64,000 bases of DNA from JAABRU01 sp041390465 (GTDB lineage Bacteria > Desulfobacterota > Desulfobacteria > Desulfobacterales > Desulfococcaceae). The notes beneath the pieces are model-generated. The model ran no database searches. It was given only the letters and a program-made list of their open reading frames with translations, and was not told the DNA's origin. A program made the position numbers and the translations under genes. Below, in pieces: positions 50,536-59,994 of the stretch. The stretch spans positions 62,001-126,000 of the forward strand of contig JAWKPW010000001.1 in the NCBI GenBank assembly GCA_041390465.1, in the 5' to 3' direction. How positions within the stretch are numbered: position 1 is the first letter of the stretch; every line of letters begins with the position of its first letter.

Positions 50536-52200
50536 ATGAAGATACAAGACAAAAACATGCTGTATTACGGAGACAATCTTGAAGTGATGCGAAAGAGAAT
50601 ACCGGATGAATCCGTTGATCTGTGTTACATTGATCCGCCTTTCAATTCCAAAAGGTCATACAACCAAATCTATCTGAATGTCGGAGAGGACAAAGCGCAG
50701 GCACAGGCGTTTATTGACACATGGTCATGGGACAGTCTGGCTGTTCAGGGGTATCAGGAAATAATCTTAAACAGCGGTGGCAGATTTACTGCACAGGTCA
50801 TTGAACTTGTCAAAGGTCTGCGCAATGTCATCAAAGAGGGCAGTCTGCTTGCCTATCTTGTCAGCATGACTTTGAGAATCACGGAAATACACCGTGTTCT
50901 GAAGAAAACCGGAAGTTTTTACCTGCATTGTGATCCCACATGCAGCCATTATCTGAAACTGATACTTGACGCTGTTTTTTGTCCGAATGGAGGGGATTTT
51001 CTGAATGAAATCATCTGGCAAAGATACAGCCGACCGAAAGGTTCCCAGTTTGATGCAAAAAAATTTGGGAGTGCAACAGATACAATATTTTTTTACAGCA
51101 AATCTTCAGCATATAAATTTTACCTTGATAAAGTTAAAATATCAATTGATGATGATGAGATAAATAAAAGATACAATCTTGCTGATGAAAAAGGCAGATA
51201 TTACAGCGGGCCTCTTCTCAGATCTTCCTCAATGGGTGAAAGGCCGAATCTTGTTTATGAATACAAAGGGTTTACACCTGGGCCTGAAGGCTGGAGAATG
51301 ACAAAAGAAAAACTTGTTGAAATTGACACTCAAGGCGATATGTTTTGGACATCATCCGGGATACCGAGAAGAAAAGTAAGACCAAAGGAAAACCCCGGTA
51401 TTACACTTGGCAACTTATGGTCAGATATTGAAGCAATCGGTTCACAGGCCAAAGAGCGCCTCGGCTATCCAACTCAGAAACCCGAAGCCCTGCTTGAACG
51501 AATCATCAAAGCAGGTTCCAATGAAGGCGACATGGTTTTGGATGCCTACTGCGGATGCGGAACCACAGTAGCTGTGGCGGAACGGCTGAAAAGAAACTGG
51601 ACAGGCATTGACATAACCTATCAAAGCATCAGCCTTGTCCTGAAAAGGCTGGAGGACAGTTTCGGCAAAAAGGTTTTAAGGAAAATCCTGCTTGACGGAA
51701 TACCCAAAGACGTGGAATCTGCCCGTGCGCTCGCGGAAAAGAAAGATGACCGGCTGCGCAAGGAGTTTGAAAAATGGGCATTGCTGACATATACCAACAA
51801 CCGTGCAGTTGTGAATGACAAAAAGGGGGCGGATAAAGGAATAGACGGCACAGCCTGGTTTCTGACTTCCGGCACAGATACAGGCAAAGCTGTCTTTCAG
51901 GTGAAATCAGGAAATGTGAACCGTGCAACCATAGCCGCACTTCGGGGGGACATGGAAAGGGAAAAAGCGCAACTGTCTGTGCTTATCACCTTAAATCCGC
52001 CAACAAAACCCATGAGGGAAGAGGCAGTAACAGCAGGGGTTTATCATCATCCCATGATGAACCGGGATTATGACAGAATAAGCATTGTCACTGTAGAGGA
52101 ACTGATTGAAGACAGGAAACGGTTTGAAATGCCCACCGGCATTGATGTTGTGAAAAAAGCCCCGAAAAAAAGCGGAGAACAGCAGGCGAAGTTGGTTTGA
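50536..52200 (+). CDS. DNA methyltransferase fused to Mrr-like nuclease
   Basis: A 554-residue protein. The N-terminal part is a beta-class DNA methyltransferase with the catalytic DPPF motif (YIDPPFNSKRSYNQ from residue 31) preceding the AdoMet motif (DAYCGCGTTVAVAERL near 336), as in type III and some type II enzymes. The C-terminal part contains KGADKGIDGTAWF and FQVKSGNV, that is Asp437, Gln455 and Lys457 in a PD-(D/E)XK arrangement like Mrr nucleases. One polypeptide may thus modify and cut DNA. The ATG at 50536 follows GGAGA. No specificity or ATPase subunit is adjacent. The central segment near 51000-51300 is AT-rich, suggesting exchange of the recognition region. Confidence 0.85.
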   Translation: MKIQDKNMLYYGDNLEVMRKRIPDESVDLCYIDPPFNSKRSYNQIYLNVGEDKAQAQAFIDTWSWDSLAVQGYQEIILNSGGRFTAQVIELVKGLRNVIKEGSLLAYLVSMTLRITEIHRVLKKTGSFYLHCDPTCSHYLKLILDAVFCPNGGDFLNEIIWQRYSRPKGSQFDAKKFGSATDTIFFYSKSSAYKFYLDKVKISIDDDEINKRYNLADEKGRYYSGPLLRSSSMGERPNLVYEYKGFTPGPEGWRMTKEKLVEIDTQGDMFWTSSGIPRRKVRPKENPGITLGNLWSDIEAIGSQAKERLGYPTQKPEALLERIIKAGSNEGDMVLDAYCGCGTTVAVAERLKRNWTGIDITYQSISLVLKRLEDSFGKKVLRKILLDGIPKDVESARALAEKKDDRLRKEFEKWALLTYTNNRAVVNDKKGADKGIDGTAWFLTSGTDTGKAVFQVKSGNVNRATIAALRGDMEREKAQLSVLITLNPPTKPMREEAVTAGVYHHPMMNRDYDRISIVTVEELIEDRKRFEMPTGIDVVKKAPKKSGEQQAKLV

Positions 52201-52277
52201 CAGGGCATAACCAGGCAGGATTTGAGAACTTTCAAAAAGTTGTCAAATCTTCAAATCTTATGGGAATCTGATGCTTA

Positions 52278-52443
52278 ATACCAATTCTCCGTTGAAACCA
52301 TGCTTTTTTTAACCACAAAGGACACAAAGACGGCACAAAGATCACAACAGACTGACAGCACTGTGCAAAACCGGCGAAAAACCGGCATTGCCTTTCGTGG
52401 GGATTACTTTCCGGAAAATATAATTTCAATGGAGAATCGGTAT
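52278..52443. mobile_element. Family D element
   Basis: A 166-base element with ends ATACCAATTCTCCGTTGAAA and TTTCAATGGAGAATCGGTAT and a core of GGACACAAAGACGGCACAAA, GACAGCACTGTGCAAAA and CCGGCATTGCC. It precedes the DUF6155 gene by 37 bases. Confidence 0.7.
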
Positions 52444-52480
52444 AATTTGCAAATTCAATCTTTCAGAATGGAGATATCTT

Positions 52481-53011
52481 ATGAAATTCACAGTGTCACA
52501 GTTGAAAAAGGAACTGGGCAGGAAGACAAAAGAGGAACTCATTGCCGAAATTTCCATGCTCTGCAAACAGATTCCCCAGGTCAGAGAGTATTATCAGGCA
52601 CAGACAGATGATACAGATGAAATTGTAAAAAAATACAAAGACATCATTGAAAAGGAATTCATTGACGGAAAGACCAGGGGATTTCCAAAGGCAAGGCTGT
52701 CAGTGGCCAGAAAAGCTGTGAATGATTTCAAGAAACTCATAAAAAAGCCTGATCTGACTGCTGAAATCATGTTTGCCTATGTGGAAAGCATATCCGCTTT
52801 CTGCTCTGAATTCGGTCCGGATACGGAAGATTATTACACAAGTCCGGAAAACATGTTTGAAAAGGTGCTGGCACTGGTAAAAAAACACGGCTTGGAAAAA
52901 AATTATGAAAAAAGAGCATACCGCATAGTGGAAAATGCCACTGATGGATATGGTCATTTTGACTCTCTTGAGGAAAGATATGAGCAAGTTTACGGAGAGT
53001 TCATAAAATAA
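52481..53011 (+). CDS. DUF6155-family protein
   Basis: A 176-residue alpha-helical soluble protein. The blocks FTVSQLKKELGRKTKEELI, GKTRGFPKARLSVARKAVND and AYVESISAFCSEFG are those of DUF6155, a family of unknown function scattered across many phyla. The ATG at 52481 follows GGAGATATC. It sits between a D element and a family A element, after an R-M gene, so it may be a mobile accessory gene. Confidence 0.75.
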   Translation: MKFTVSQLKKELGRKTKEELIAEISMLCKQIPQVREYYQAQTDDTDEIVKKYKDIIEKEFIDGKTRGFPKARLSVARKAVNDFKKLIKKPDLTAEIMFAYVESISAFCSEFGPDTEDYYTSPENMFEKVLALVKKHGLEKNYEKRAYRIVENATDGYGHFDSLEERYEQVYGEFIK

Positions 53012-53027
53012 AAGAGCAAAAAAATTC

Positions 53028-53129
53028 AGGTGATTTCCGGAAAAGAACATCCCCCGGATTTGACAACTTTCCAAAAGTTGTCAAATCATTCAGGTGACGG
53101 AACAGGGACATTCATTTTCAGAAATCACC
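53028..53129 (+). mobile_element. Family A element, copy 3
   Basis: A 102-base element with ends AGGTGATTTCCGGAAAAG and TTTTCAGAAATCACC as inverted repeats and a perfect central stem GATTTGACAACTTT with its complement. It lies between two convergent stop codons, 17 bases after one and 10 before the other, in the same setting as copy 2. Confidence 0.8.
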
Positions 53130-53138
53130 CAGCATCAG

Positions 53139-55307
53139 TTATTTCAGTATCAGCCCGTTCTGCCACAGTATCAGGAACAGCAGAACCAGTATCAGAAACA
53201 GCACATACACTCTCCAGGGGCTGGCTTTTTCCGCAAAAGGATCTTTGAGTTCACGGGATGCCCCGTCCGGAAGTTCTGCACTTTTCGTAAGGGAAGTGCC
53301 AAAGGGGATATTGATTCTCGCACGGGTGTTGACCGCCCAGCCGCAGGCATCCAGAATGGGGGAAAGATTGCGCTGCCGGAGTTTCAGTGCCGCAATAAAC
53401 ATGGACGGGCCGGAAACAATCAGCAGCAGCCCCGCAATGGCAAAAGGCATCTGCCACAGTTTCAGTCCCATGAATCCGGTGACAACCGAGGCAAGTGCGG
53501 TTCCCAGAGCCCCCAGAGCAAGACCGATGGCGGCAAAAATTCCCGCAAATTTTCCCACATCAAAGGCCGGAGGCAGGGCGGGTTTGCCTGGTTCGGGCTT
53601 TTTGCCCACCTCTGTCACCGCAGTGGCAGCGCCTGTATCCACAGATTTGTCCCGTTCTGCGGCAAATTTTTCAATCTGCTCTCTGATCATCCGGGCAATG
53701 CGTTTGTAGGGTGACCAGAAAGCCTGACGGATGCTGATGGGATGCTCCACAATCTTGACAATGGTGGCGTCCCAGTCCAGATTTTTCCGGTCATAGAAAA
53801 TGCCGTTTCTGCCCACCATCAGATTGTCAGCATCACCTTCTGTAAACGCGGCGGCTATATACATTTTTTCCGGGCTGTCTTTGCGTGTGCATTCACAGTA
53901 TGCCAGATAGGTCCTGCCCATCTGTGCCAGGGTGCTGTGCGCGGCCGGATCCTTGACCCGGATGCACAGCTCGCAGCTCCGTCCGTCCAGATACAGGGTT
54001 CCGGCCTGAAACACGGCCTTTTTTTCCGGTGTGTAAAAATCGTGAAAGGAGACAAAATTGTTCAGCAGGATGTGGATGTCCCGGTAATAATGGATGAGTT
54101 TGTCCAAAGCCGCAAGGGAATTGGCAGAAAATTCAAGGGCTTTGTCTTTTTCAATAAGCTGTCCGATAATTTCCTCACTTTGGCTGCTGAGAATCTCCCG
54201 GATCCGCTGCAGTCCCAGTTTTTCCACAGGACTTTCCTTTTTCGCGCTTTTCCATGCCTCATACACGGCAAATTTGTCTTTGATTTGCTTCCATTCCTCT
54301 GCCGAGAGACTGTCTTTGTCCATTCCGAACAGGGGACGCACCACCTTGTCCCGGAAATCTGCCAAAACTGCTGTCCATGCCGGATTCACAGAACCGCTGA
54401 GCGGCAGGCCGGCTCCGGGTTCGATTTTTGCCAGCGGAAATGCGGCCATTTCCTCTGTTGCTGCGGACAGGGGTTTGCGGGAAAATTCTTCATACTGGAT
54501 TTGCGCGGGATTCAGGGAGGCAGCGGCATTGGCATCAAATGCAGCCAGACCGCAGCGGGTGAAATAGTCATCGGCCTTTGCCGCAATGGCCTCAAAATGC
54601 GGAGCCGCAGCAGGTGTTTCCGCTCCCAGGGGAAGAATTGCCGCGTTTTCCCCCTCACTTTCACGCCACCATTCAGAATAGCCCCGCGCCTCGGTGAAAA
54701 ACAGATCGGCCTTTTCTTTTGTGATTCCGGGCAGACCGCTTCTGTCCTGCTCGGATCCCATGCAGTCCATGATCTCCTCAATGACCTTTCTGACTGCCTC
54801 ATCCTCAGCGGCTATGGCAGGAACAATCCCGTCTCCGTTGAATTTTGTGTTGGCAAAGATGCCGGCTTTGTCTACAGTGTCAGCCGGGGAAATGCTTTCT
54901 GCATCCGCTTTTCCCGCATTTGCCAGAATTTCCTTTGCAAAGGCCAGAATGTTTCTGCCCTCGTCCGTGTTTTCGCTGATTGCGGCCAAAGGCAGGGAAC
55001 CGTTGCTCCGGGTGAGATCATCAGGATTTCTGATCAGGGAAACGGTCCAGTTCAGGGCTTCGATTACTTCGGGTGCGCGGATGCGGCCGTCTCCGTCTTT
55101 GTCCATATACGTGAGGGTGACAGGATCAAATTCAAGCCCCTGTGTGGGGCAGGCCAGGGCTGCCCAGAGTTTCTGATCAAGCTGCCTGATGGATTTCACA
55201 TCCTCGCCGGTCTCAATGAGAACATGATCAAAACCGCCAACGCGCACAAAACGCCATTTGTGGGGGAAAGCTTCTTTTTTTTCTGCAACAGTTGCATCTT
55301 CTGCCAT
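53139..55307 (-). CDS. Large EF-hand membrane protein, unknown function
   Basis: A 722-residue protein with a canonical EF-hand loop (DKDGDGRIRAPEV near residue 68), an extended soluble region and three hydrophobic helices in the C-terminal 150 residues (GIFAAIGLALGALGTALASV, MPFAIAGLLLIVSG and the final YVLFLILVLLFLILW). The N-terminus has no signal peptide, so most of the protein is cytoplasmic unless exported otherwise. A repeated FSANSLAALDKLIHYYRD-type helical pattern precedes a beta-rich part. I do not recognise an enzyme domain. Calcium binding is plausible. The start ATG at 55307 follows AAGGAGATGGC. Confidence 0.75.
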   Translation of the reverse strand: MAEDATVAEKKEAFPHKWRFVRVGGFDHVLIETGEDVKSIRQLDQKLWAALACPTQGLEFDPVTLTYMDKDGDGRIRAPEVIEALNWTVSLIRNPDDLTRSNGSLPLAAISENTDEGRNILAFAKEILANAGKADAESISPADTVDKAGIFANTKFNGDGIVPAIAAEDEAVRKVIEEIMDCMGSEQDRSGLPGITKEKADLFFTEARGYSEWWRESEGENAAILPLGAETPAAAPHFEAIAAKADDYFTRCGLAAFDANAAASLNPAQIQYEEFSRKPLSAATEEMAAFPLAKIEPGAGLPLSGSVNPAWTAVLADFRDKVVRPLFGMDKDSLSAEEWKQIKDKFAVYEAWKSAKKESPVEKLGLQRIREILSSQSEEIIGQLIEKDKALEFSANSLAALDKLIHYYRDIHILLNNFVSFHDFYTPEKKAVFQAGTLYLDGRSCELCIRVKDPAAHSTLAQMGRTYLAYCECTRKDSPEKMYIAAAFTEGDADNLMVGRNGIFYDRKNLDWDATIVKIVEHPISIRQAFWSPYKRIARMIREQIEKFAAERDKSVDTGAATAVTEVGKKPEPGKPALPPAFDVGKFAGIFAAIGLALGALGTALASVVTGFMGLKLWQMPFAIAGLLLIVSGPSMFIAALKLRQRNLSPILDACGWAVNTRARINIPFGTSLTKSAELPDGASRELKDPFAEKASPWRVYVLFLILVLLFLILWQNGLILK

Positions 55308-55748
55308 TTTGCCATCTCCTTTTTTTTATAATCCTGTTTTTAACCGCATGATTCAGGAATATATATCAAATATAAAAAATAATAAAGCGCAAAGTCAAAT
55401 GCGCACCGAATCATAAGCAGGCAGGCAAAAGTTCTCGTGCATTCAGAAGAGCCTGATTTTTCTGAACAATTCTGAAAACTTTATACCTGAAAGTTATGCT
55501 GCCCTGCTTATTTTTCAGAGTTCATGTTACTTCAAAATGCCGAAACAGCATCAGGATGATTTTCCGAGTGCTCTGCATTTCTGCTTCTTGCCATATTTGG
55601 CAGAAAAAAGTATAAGGGTGAAATATAAAGGTGCAGATGCAATAAGAGGAGTCAGAGAATGCAGTGCAGAAATCCGATTGTTCTGCTTATCAGATTATCA
55701 ACCCTGCATCTGTCCGGAATTCAACAATAACAGAAAGGATATCCAGCC
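55308..55748. other. Gene-free spacer between divergent genes
   Basis: This 441-base stretch separates the divergent EF-hand and chemoreceptor genes and should hold both promoters. It is AT-rich near 55360-55400. I see no repeat family member, RNA or gene in it. Confidence 0.4.
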
Positions 55749-57827
55749 ATGTTCAGAACCATCAGAAGAAAAATTGCTTTGGGTTTTATCATTATGCTCG
55801 TATTAATCGGCTGTGTCAGTGCCATTGCTTACCTTGGACTGATGAAAAGTTCACAGGGCTTTGAAACATACCGGCGCATGGCCCGCAATTCCAATCTGGC
55901 CGGATATCTGCAGGTTCATCTGCTCAAAGTGGATGCGGATATCAAGGATTATATCCTTTTCGGCCAAAAGGATCAGTTTGCAGTTTATGAGACTGATTTC
56001 AGAAAAATGGAGGAATTTCTGGCCCAGGCCCATAAGGACATCCAAAATGCACAACGGGCTTCACAGATTGACAAAATTGAAAATCTGCACCGGGAATATG
56101 ATGCAGCATTCAGAAACATCTCGGATTTTATGGAAAAACGCAATCAGTATGTCAAAGACATTCTGGATGTGAACGGGCCCCTTATGGAAAAAAATCTGGC
56201 TCTTGTCATGGAATCTGCTGAAAAGGAAAACAGGGGGGAAGCCGTATTTCATAGCGGCATGGCCCTGAGAAACCTGCTCCTGGGACGCCTGTATACAGCC
56301 AAATTTCTTGACACCAATGAAAAAATTCATTCGGATCGTGCAAAGACCGAGTTTGACAGTATGCAGGAAAGGCTGAATCTGCTGGAAAACATGCTGGAGA
56401 ATCCGGAACAGCGGAAAACTCTGACTCTGGTGAGGGAATCAGGGGAAATTTATGGGGACACACTCGGCAAACTCGCCGACATTATATCTGAGCGGAACCG
56501 TTTCATCCGTGAAAATCTGGAGCGGACCGGGCAGGAGATTCGGCAGGCCATAGAAACGGTGAAACTTTCCTACACAGAGGATCAGGATCGTCTGGGCCCC
56601 CAACTGATGAAAGACAATCAATGGCGTCTCGTCCTCATTGGAGGCATGGCCGGTGCCGCACTGATATTCGGTGTCCTGCTTTCCTTTCTTATCAGCGGCA
56701 GAATCACCGGCCCCATTCAGCGGGTGGTGGATCGGCTCAGAGACATCTCGGAAGGCCAGGGGGATCTGACTGCCCGGCTGGAAATCGAAACACAGGATGA
56801 AATCGGGGAACTGGCCGGACGTTTCAACAGATTTGTGGAAAAACTGCAGGGTATCATCCGGCAGGTATCGGAAAACATGGAAAAACTGGGCTTTGCCTCT
56901 GCAAAACTTTCGGAAGTTTCCCAAAAACTGACCCAAAGTGCGGAAGAAATGACAAACCGGTCTGCGGATGTGTCAGCCAGTACAGAGGAGATGTCCGTGA
57001 ATATCAGCAATATGGCATCTGCGACCGAGGAAATGAGTGCGAATGCCCAAAATGTTTCTGCCACATCCGAGCAGATGTCGCACAATATGGATTCTGTGGC
57101 ATCAGCCATTGAAGAGGTGTCGGTTTCCATCCGGGATATTGCCGCAAGCGCGGGAAAGGGCGCAAAGGTATCGGAAAAAGCCAAAGAAATGGCTGCATCT
57201 GCCACATCTGCCATGAGCACACTGGGAGAGGCCGCAGGAGAAATCGGACAGATAACCGAAGTGATCCGCAGAATTGCCGAGCAGACCAATCTGCTGGCAC
57301 TCAACGCCACAATTGAGGCGGCTTCTGCCGGGGATGCAGGCAGGGGATTTGCTGTGGTGGCCAATGAAATCAAGGAACTGGCCGGTCAGAGCGCAAAAGC
57401 GGCGGAGAATATCGCCAGACAGATCGGAGGGGTGCAGAAAAACACAGAAGGAGCCGTGGAAATAATGGGGAATATTTCTGCTGTCATTGGCAATGTCAAT
57501 GATGCGGTTCTGACCATCACCGCATCAGTGGAGCAGTTGGCACGGGCCTCAGAGGATATTTCCGCGAATGTGTCCCAGGCCAGCGCAGGCGTGAACAATA
57601 TCGCAGAGTCCATAGCGGAAGTGGCCAAAGGTTCCAATGACATGGCCATGAATGCCGGAGAAGCCGCAAAAGGCGCAAACAGCGTGGCCCTGAGCATCCG
57701 CAGTGTCAGCAATGCGGCAAATGACACGGATTCCCTTGCCCGGCAGGTCAGCACATCCGCAAATGAAATGACGAACATGGCCGGAGAGCTGCAAAAACTG
57801 ATGGCCCAGTTCCGGGTGGAGAATTAG
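55749..57827 (+). CDS. Methyl-accepting chemotaxis protein
   Basis: A 692-residue chemoreceptor. An N-terminal helix (GFIIMLVLIGCVSAIAYLGL), a helical periplasmic sensor of about 260 residues, a second helix (VLIGGMAGAALIFGVLLSFL), a HAMP domain and a long signalling coiled coil are visible. The hairpin tip reads IAEQTNLLALNATIEAASAG then DAGRGFAVVANEIKELA. The sensor is of the helical-bundle (HBM/4HB-like) kind. Repeated SATSEQMS- and ATEEMSAN-type stretches mark methylation regions. The ATG at 55749 follows AGAAAGGA. The CheW-like pair is far away at 28 kb, and no CheA is in the window. Confidence 0.95.
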   Translation: MFRTIRRKIALGFIIMLVLIGCVSAIAYLGLMKSSQGFETYRRMARNSNLAGYLQVHLLKVDADIKDYILFGQKDQFAVYETDFRKMEEFLAQAHKDIQNAQRASQIDKIENLHREYDAAFRNISDFMEKRNQYVKDILDVNGPLMEKNLALVMESAEKENRGEAVFHSGMALRNLLLGRLYTAKFLDTNEKIHSDRAKTEFDSMQERLNLLENMLENPEQRKTLTLVRESGEIYGDTLGKLADIISERNRFIRENLERTGQEIRQAIETVKLSYTEDQDRLGPQLMKDNQWRLVLIGGMAGAALIFGVLLSFLISGRITGPIQRVVDRLRDISEGQGDLTARLEIETQDEIGELAGRFNRFVEKLQGIIRQVSENMEKLGFASAKLSEVSQKLTQSAEEMTNRSADVSASTEEMSVNISNMASATEEMSANAQNVSATSEQMSHNMDSVASAIEEVSVSIRDIAASAGKGAKVSEKAKEMAASATSAMSTLGEAAGEIGQITEVIRRIAEQTNLLALNATIEAASAGDAGRGFAVVANEIKELAGQSAKAAENIARQIGGVQKNTEGAVEIMGNISAVIGNVNDAVLTITASVEQLARASEDISANVSQASAGVNNIAESIAEVAKGSNDMAMNAGEAAKGANSVALSIRSVSNAANDTDSLARQVSTSANEMTNMAGELQKLMAQFRVEN

Positions 57828-57940
57828 GTTCTGCTGACATTTCCGCAACCTTCTGAATTTGTTGCATGCGGCATCTCTGATCTGAACCATGCGGCAGGGC
57901 GGGCAGAATCCCCTGACCGGAATCCGGTTGAAAAAAGCAA

Positions 57941-58831
57941 ATGGCAAAATATAAGAAACTTGCAAAAAATAGTTCGTTTTCTGAGGTTCTTGCACGCTCC
58001 ATTCTGGATTCCCTGTCTGCCCATGTTGCCATTTTGGATAAAAACGGGCTGATTCTGGAAACCAATGCAGCCTGGAAACGCTTTGCCCATGCCAATGACA
58101 TCCGTATGCGGCCGGACACCATCCATGTCAATTATCTGGAAGTGTGCAATTCCTCCTTTGGAGAATCCTCAGAAGAAGCCGGTACAGTTTACCGGGGCAT
58201 CCGGGATCTGATTGAAGAAAAGATTGATGAATTTGTCATTGAATATCCCTGCCACTCACCGGATGAAAAACGCTGGTTTTACATGCGGGCCACAAGACTG
58301 GTTCTGGACGATGGGATGCTGATTGTGGTCAGCCATGAAAATATCACGCCCCTGAAACTGGCGGAAGAAAGACTGAAAAACAGGGAGCGGGAACTGGAAA
58401 TGCAGACCGCAAATCTGAAAGATGTCAATACAGCGCTGAAAGTGCTTCTGAATCAAAGAGAAAAAGACAAAGCAGAACTGGAAGAACGTGTTGTGTCAAA
58501 TATCCGGGAGCAGGTTTTTCCCTATCTGGATAAACTGGCCGGCAGCCGCCTGGATGCGCGCCAGTCTGCATGGACAGAGATCATCCGTTCCTGTCTGGAG
58601 GACGTGACTTCCCCTTTTTTCAAACGCTTCGCCTCTCTTCAGCTTCAGTTGACTCCCCAGGAAATCCGCATCGCCTCGCTCATAAAAGAGGGACGGAACA
58701 CAAAGGAAATTGCAGATATTCTGGGATGTTCAAATGATGCAGTGGCGTTCCACAGAAAGAATATCCGCAGGAAGCTGGGGCTGACCCGCAAAAAAACAAA
58801 TCTCCAGACCTGGCTTCTTTCCCTGACATAA
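57941..58831 (+). CDS. PAS-domain LuxR-type transcription regulator
   Basis: A 296-residue cytoplasmic protein with an N-terminal PAS/PAC domain (SLSAHVAILDKNGLILETNA to VVSHENITPLKLAEERL), a coiled-coil linker and a C-terminal LuxR helix-turn-helix (LTPQEIRIASLIKEGRNTKE, CSNDAVAFHRKNIRRKLG). This architecture is common in deltaproteobacteria, often as dozens of paralogues. It follows the chemoreceptor by 113 bases on the same strand and could be co-expressed. The ATG at 57941 has a poor ribosome-binding site. Confidence 0.9.
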   Translation: MAKYKKLAKNSSFSEVLARSILDSLSAHVAILDKNGLILETNAAWKRFAHANDIRMRPDTIHVNYLEVCNSSFGESSEEAGTVYRGIRDLIEEKIDEFVIEYPCHSPDEKRWFYMRATRLVLDDGMLIVVSHENITPLKLAEERLKNRERELEMQTANLKDVNTALKVLLNQREKDKAELEERVVSNIREQVFPYLDKLAGSRLDARQSAWTEIIRSCLEDVTSPFFKRFASLQLQLTPQEIRIASLIKEGRNTKEIADILGCSNDAVAFHRKNIRRKLGLTRKKTNLQTWLLSLT

Positions 58832-59033
58832 CAGTAGGTTTTGCCTACCAGCAATCTCCTGTTCTTCTCCCCTTGTTTTTCACCGGCATCGTGATATATT
58901 TCAGCACAAAGGCAAAGGGGAAACGGCAAATCCGGTTTCTGGCAGACTGTTTCTGCTGATTCCGGTACATTGATCCGGGCCTGCATAATGCAGCGCATTT
59001 CCCATTAAAACCCTGAACAAAAAGGAGGTTATC

Positions 59034-59228
59034 ATGGTTTGCAGTTTTTCAAATTTAAGTGACAGTGCGTTGAAGTCCATTCAGAAACTGGAAAAAGAAA
59101 TCGGAAAAACGCTGCTTTCTTTTTCCTGCGGGGATATCAGACCCGCTGCTGTGGGTGATGACGTTCTGGCAAAAATCCAAAAACTTGAAAAAGAACTTTC
59201 CGTCTCACTCCTTGCTGTTGAGGCATGA
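59034..59228 (+). CDS. Small protein with internal duplication
   Basis: A 64-residue protein started by an ATG with a perfect AAGGAGG. It contains two similar halves, ALKSIQKLEKEIGKTLLSFS and LAKIQKLEKELSVSLLAVE, which suggests a duplicated helix-strand unit. I think similar small proteins occur in related anaerobes, but the function is unknown. The strong ribosome-binding site and the internal symmetry support it as a real gene; it is followed by repeat DNA. Confidence 0.7.
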   Translation: MVCSFSNLSDSALKSIQKLEKEIGKTLLSFSCGDIRPAAVGDDVLAKIQKLEKELSVSLLAVEA

Positions 59229-59254
59229 GCAAATTTCCATCTGTTTTCAGTATA

Positions 59255-59456
59255 ATATCAAATCGACATTGAAAAGATGCCTGCAAATAAGGCGGACAGA
59301 AATTTCCGTTTATCCAAAAAACCGGATTTTTCAGAAAAATCCGGTTTTTCCATTCCCTGTTTCATCCTGTAAAAACTGAATTGGCCAGGTACCGGAGATG
59401 GCACAAAGATCACAGGAAACTGACAGGACAGTATAAAATCAACGGCGAATCGGTAT
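59255..59456. mobile_element. Family D element, long composite core
   Basis: A 202-base element with ends ATATCAAATCGACATTGAAA and AACGGCGAATCGGTAT. The core holds GCAAATAAGGCGGACAGAAA, an E hairpin (59315-59350), a piece of family B (CATTCCCTGTTTCATCCTG) and GGCACAAAGATCACAGG. Pieces of it recur at 60074-60229 and 60231-60402, as if cores were recombined. Confidence 0.65.
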
Positions 59457-59478
59457 TATTTCCCATTTTCGGAATCTT

Positions 59479-59838
59479 TTACAGCCTGCTGTTTTTGAGA
59501 AATTTATAGTATCTGACATTTGTGCCGTAGCGGTACAAATCTTTTTTTTCAATTTCCCTGCAGCATTCCACTTCGGCAAGGGATACGGTGCGCATTCCCC
59601 TTCCATTCTCCGGAGCGGCAATCCATTTCATCACATCCTCAATTTTGTAAAAAATCATGGTTCCCTTTTCCACATACTCATCAGACTCATAATAAATTCC
59701 CCCTGTGCTGTAGTTTTTTATTTTTGCCCGAAAATTTTTCTGCGGTGTCAGACGGGAGCATAAAATGTCTATGCTGCACGGACAGGATTCATTGCAGATT
59801 TCCATACCCGGATTATTTTCATATTTTTCAGAAAACAT
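59479..59838 (-). CDS. PilZ-domain-like protein
   Basis: A 119-residue soluble protein resembling PilZ domains, which bind cyclic di-GMP. AKIKNYSTGGIYYESDEYVE matches the (D/N)-x-S-x-x-G part of the motif, and an upstream basic residue pair is weaker than usual. The ATG at 59838 follows AAAGGAGG. If functional, it could read the product of the diguanylate cyclase type found at 1.8 kb. It is a single-gene unit between D elements. Confidence 0.75.
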   Translation of the reverse strand: MFSEKYENNPGMEICNESCPCSIDILCSRLTPQKNFRAKIKNYSTGGIYYESDEYVEKGTMIFYKIEDVMKWIAAPENGRGMRTVSLAEVECCREIEKKDLYRYGTNVRYYKFLKNSRL

Positions 59839-59994
59839 TGATCCTCCTTTCTCCTGTCCGTTTCTGCCGATTGTGTCAATTCCAGCAGGATTTGTTCTTC
59901 ATATTTTTTATAATAATATCAAATTGTTCATATTTTTTCCGTCCGTGTATCAGCCCCAAATCAGCGGATTTGATCCCCCGTCAACTGACGGATA

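Noticed and set aside
53742..55331. 529-codon plus-strand frame
   Set aside because: It is antisense to the EF-hand protein, which has a good start site and a canonical calcium loop.
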